Shown here: positions 63,065 to 64,000 of the stretch, in pieces
Position numbering within the stretch: the stretch's first letter is position 1
How the letters are laid out: each line of letters opens with the position of its first letter
Assembly (NCBI RefSeq): GCF_001426645.1
Contig: NZ_LMEX01000003.1
Location: 35,449 to 99,448, forward strand
From: Rhodanobacter sp. Root480
GTDB lineage: Bacteria; Pseudomonadota; Gammaproteobacteria; Xanthomonadales; Rhodanobacteraceae
DNA: 64,000 nt
Direction of reading: 5' to 3'
The notes under the pieces: model-generated
Seen by the model: only the letters and a program-made list of their open reading frames with translations
The model's database searches: none
Told to the model about the DNA's origin: nothing
Position numbers and translations under genes: made by a program

Positions 63065-64000
63065 ATGGCTGATCTCCCGACCATGGTCGTGCTCGGCGCC
63101 GGCTCCTGGGGCACCGCGCTGGCCGCGCTGAGTGCGCGCAACGGGGTGCCTACCCGCCTGTGGGGGCGCGATGCCGCCGCGCTGGCGGCGATCGCGCAAA
63201 CCCATCGCAATCAGCGTTACCTGCCGGATGTGGAACTGCCGCCGGAACTGCGTTGCGAGAGCGACCTGGCCGCGGCCTTGCGTGGCGCGGACATCGTGTT
63301 GATCGCGGTGCCCAGCCACGCCTTCACCTCCATGCTGGCCGAGGTGGCGCCGCTGCTGGATGCGGGCAGCGCGATCGCCTGGGCCACCAAGGGTTTCGAG
63401 CCGGGCACGGGCCGCTTCCTGCACGAGCTGGTGGCAGAACATTTGCCGGGCCGTGCCACCGCGGTGGTCACCGGTCCGTCGTTCGCACGTGAGGTGGCGG
63501 CTGGCCTGCCCAGTGCCGTCACCGTGCATTCGGAAGACGAGGCCTTCGCGCGGCAACTGGCCGGCCTGCTGCACGCGCCGAATCTGCGCGCGTATTCGGG
63601 CGGCGACGTGCTCGGTGGCGAGCTCGGCGGCGCCATGAAGAACGTGCTGGCCGTGGCCACCGGTATCGCCGACGGCATGGAGCTGGGCCTGAACGCCCGC
63701 GCCGGCCTGATCACCCGCGGCATGAACGAGATGCTGCGCCTGGGCATGGCCCTGGGTGCGCGCCCCGAAACGCTGATCGGCCTGTCCGGCCTGGGCGACC
63801 TGGTGCTGACCTGCACCGGCGACCTGTCGCGCAACCGCCGTCTCGGCCTGGCATTGGGCCGCGGCGTGGCGATCGACGAAGCCCTGCGCCAGATCGGCCA
63901 GGTGGTGGAAAGCATCCTCACCGCCGACGAAGTGAACCGCCTGGCGCTCAAGCACGGGCTGGATCTTCCCATCAGCGCAGCCGTGCACGCCGTGCTGCAC
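63065..64000 (+). CDS. gpsA: Glycerol-3-phosphate dehydrogenase [NAD(P)+], cut by window edge
   Basis: First 312 codons, open to the last base. Makes sn-glycerol-3-phosphate for phospholipids from dihydroxyacetone phosphate. NAD-binding [10 protein letters not shown] at 11-20, [21 protein letters not shown] and the catalytic-lysine segment [18 protein letters not shown] are present. Starts 7 nt after secB. The stop lies outside the window. Confidence 0.96.
   Translation, partial: MADLPTMVVLGAGSWGTALAALSARNGVPTRLWGRDAAALAAIAQTHRNQRYLPDVELPPELRCESDLAAALRGADIVLIAVPSHAFTSMLAEVAPLLDAGSAIAWATKGFEPGTGRFLHELVAEHLPGRATAVVTGPSFAREVAAGLPSAVTVHSEDEAFARQLAGLLHAPNLRAYSGGDVLGGELGGAMKNVLAVATGIADGMELGLNARAGLITRGMNEMLRLGMALGARPETLIGLSGLGDLVLTCTGDLSRNRRLGLALGRGVAIDEALRQIGQVVESILTADEVNRLALKHGLDLPISAAVHAVLH

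Noticed and set aside
1-64000. tRNA, rRNA, insertion sequence or prophage genes
   Set aside because: None recognised by eye on either strand; a dedicated search (tRNAscan, Infernal, IS database) would be needed to exclude small RNA genes.

Overview
The window is high-GC chromosomal DNA of a gammaproteobacterium in the Xanthomonadales, most likely Rhodanobacteraceae (Rhodanobacter, Dyella or a close relative). The evidence is gene order (the leuA-ilvE-leuCDB-ilvDC-ilvGM-ilvA supercluster, engB divergent from cytochrome c4 and dsbA, bioB near comF), the GTAGGAGC-type inverted repeats and 7-nt tandem arrays typical of that group, and the protein families. No rRNA, tRNA, CRISPR array, insertion sequence or prophage was seen. 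The genus is an inference.

Layout. 1-5.7 kb: the start of bioB, a three-part membrane-anchored copper nitrite reductase-like gene lying between bioB and comF, then ubiA and a diguanylate cyclase. 5.8-18.8 kb: an 11-gene branched-chain amino acid operon read right to left (leuA, ilvE, leuC, leuD, leuB, ilvD, ilvC, a VOC gene, ilvG, ilvM, ilvA). It is almost entirely coupled by 1-4 nt overlaps and is preceded by a promoter, a 33-codon leader with 11 consecutive Leu/Ile/Val codons and an intrinsic terminator, i.e. a ribosome-mediated attenuator. 18.8-22.6 kb: a thr operon (hom, thrB, thrC) with its own Thr/Ile-rich leader peptide. ThrC makes the threonine that IlvA, the last gene of the next operon, deaminates toward isoleucine.

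22.7-27.7 kb: secreted phosphate scavenging (cpdB, divergent from phoA-glpQ). 27.7-34.3 kb: an amino acid permease, a membrane diguanylate cyclase, an M61 peptidase, a pteridine reductase-like SDR and an EcsC-like gene. 34.5-36.7 kb: a TonB-dependent receptor under a near-consensus Zur box, so probably a zinc receptor. 36.8-48 kb: MidA-like methyltransferase, VanZ-like protein, LTA synthase-like enzyme, cca, a beta-propeller protein, an NDUFA9-like protein, slt and a membrane GH17 protein. 48-52 kb: two DsbA-like lipoproteins and cytochrome c4, divergent from engB, which has a 100-nt hairpin just before its start. 52-58.5 kb: tdk, an unknown gene, mutM and a GldG-type ABC operon. 58.7-64 kb: a fatty acid desaturase, a small lower-GC islet carrying a DpnI-type restriction enzyme, rpmG-rpmB, secB and the start of gpsA.

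The most notable items are the nitrite reductase fusion beside a BirA-like operator, the DpnI islet between two near-identical terminators, the two amino acid attenuator leaders, the Zur-controlled receptor, and repeat elements whose arms supply the stop codons of comF, ubiA and mutM.
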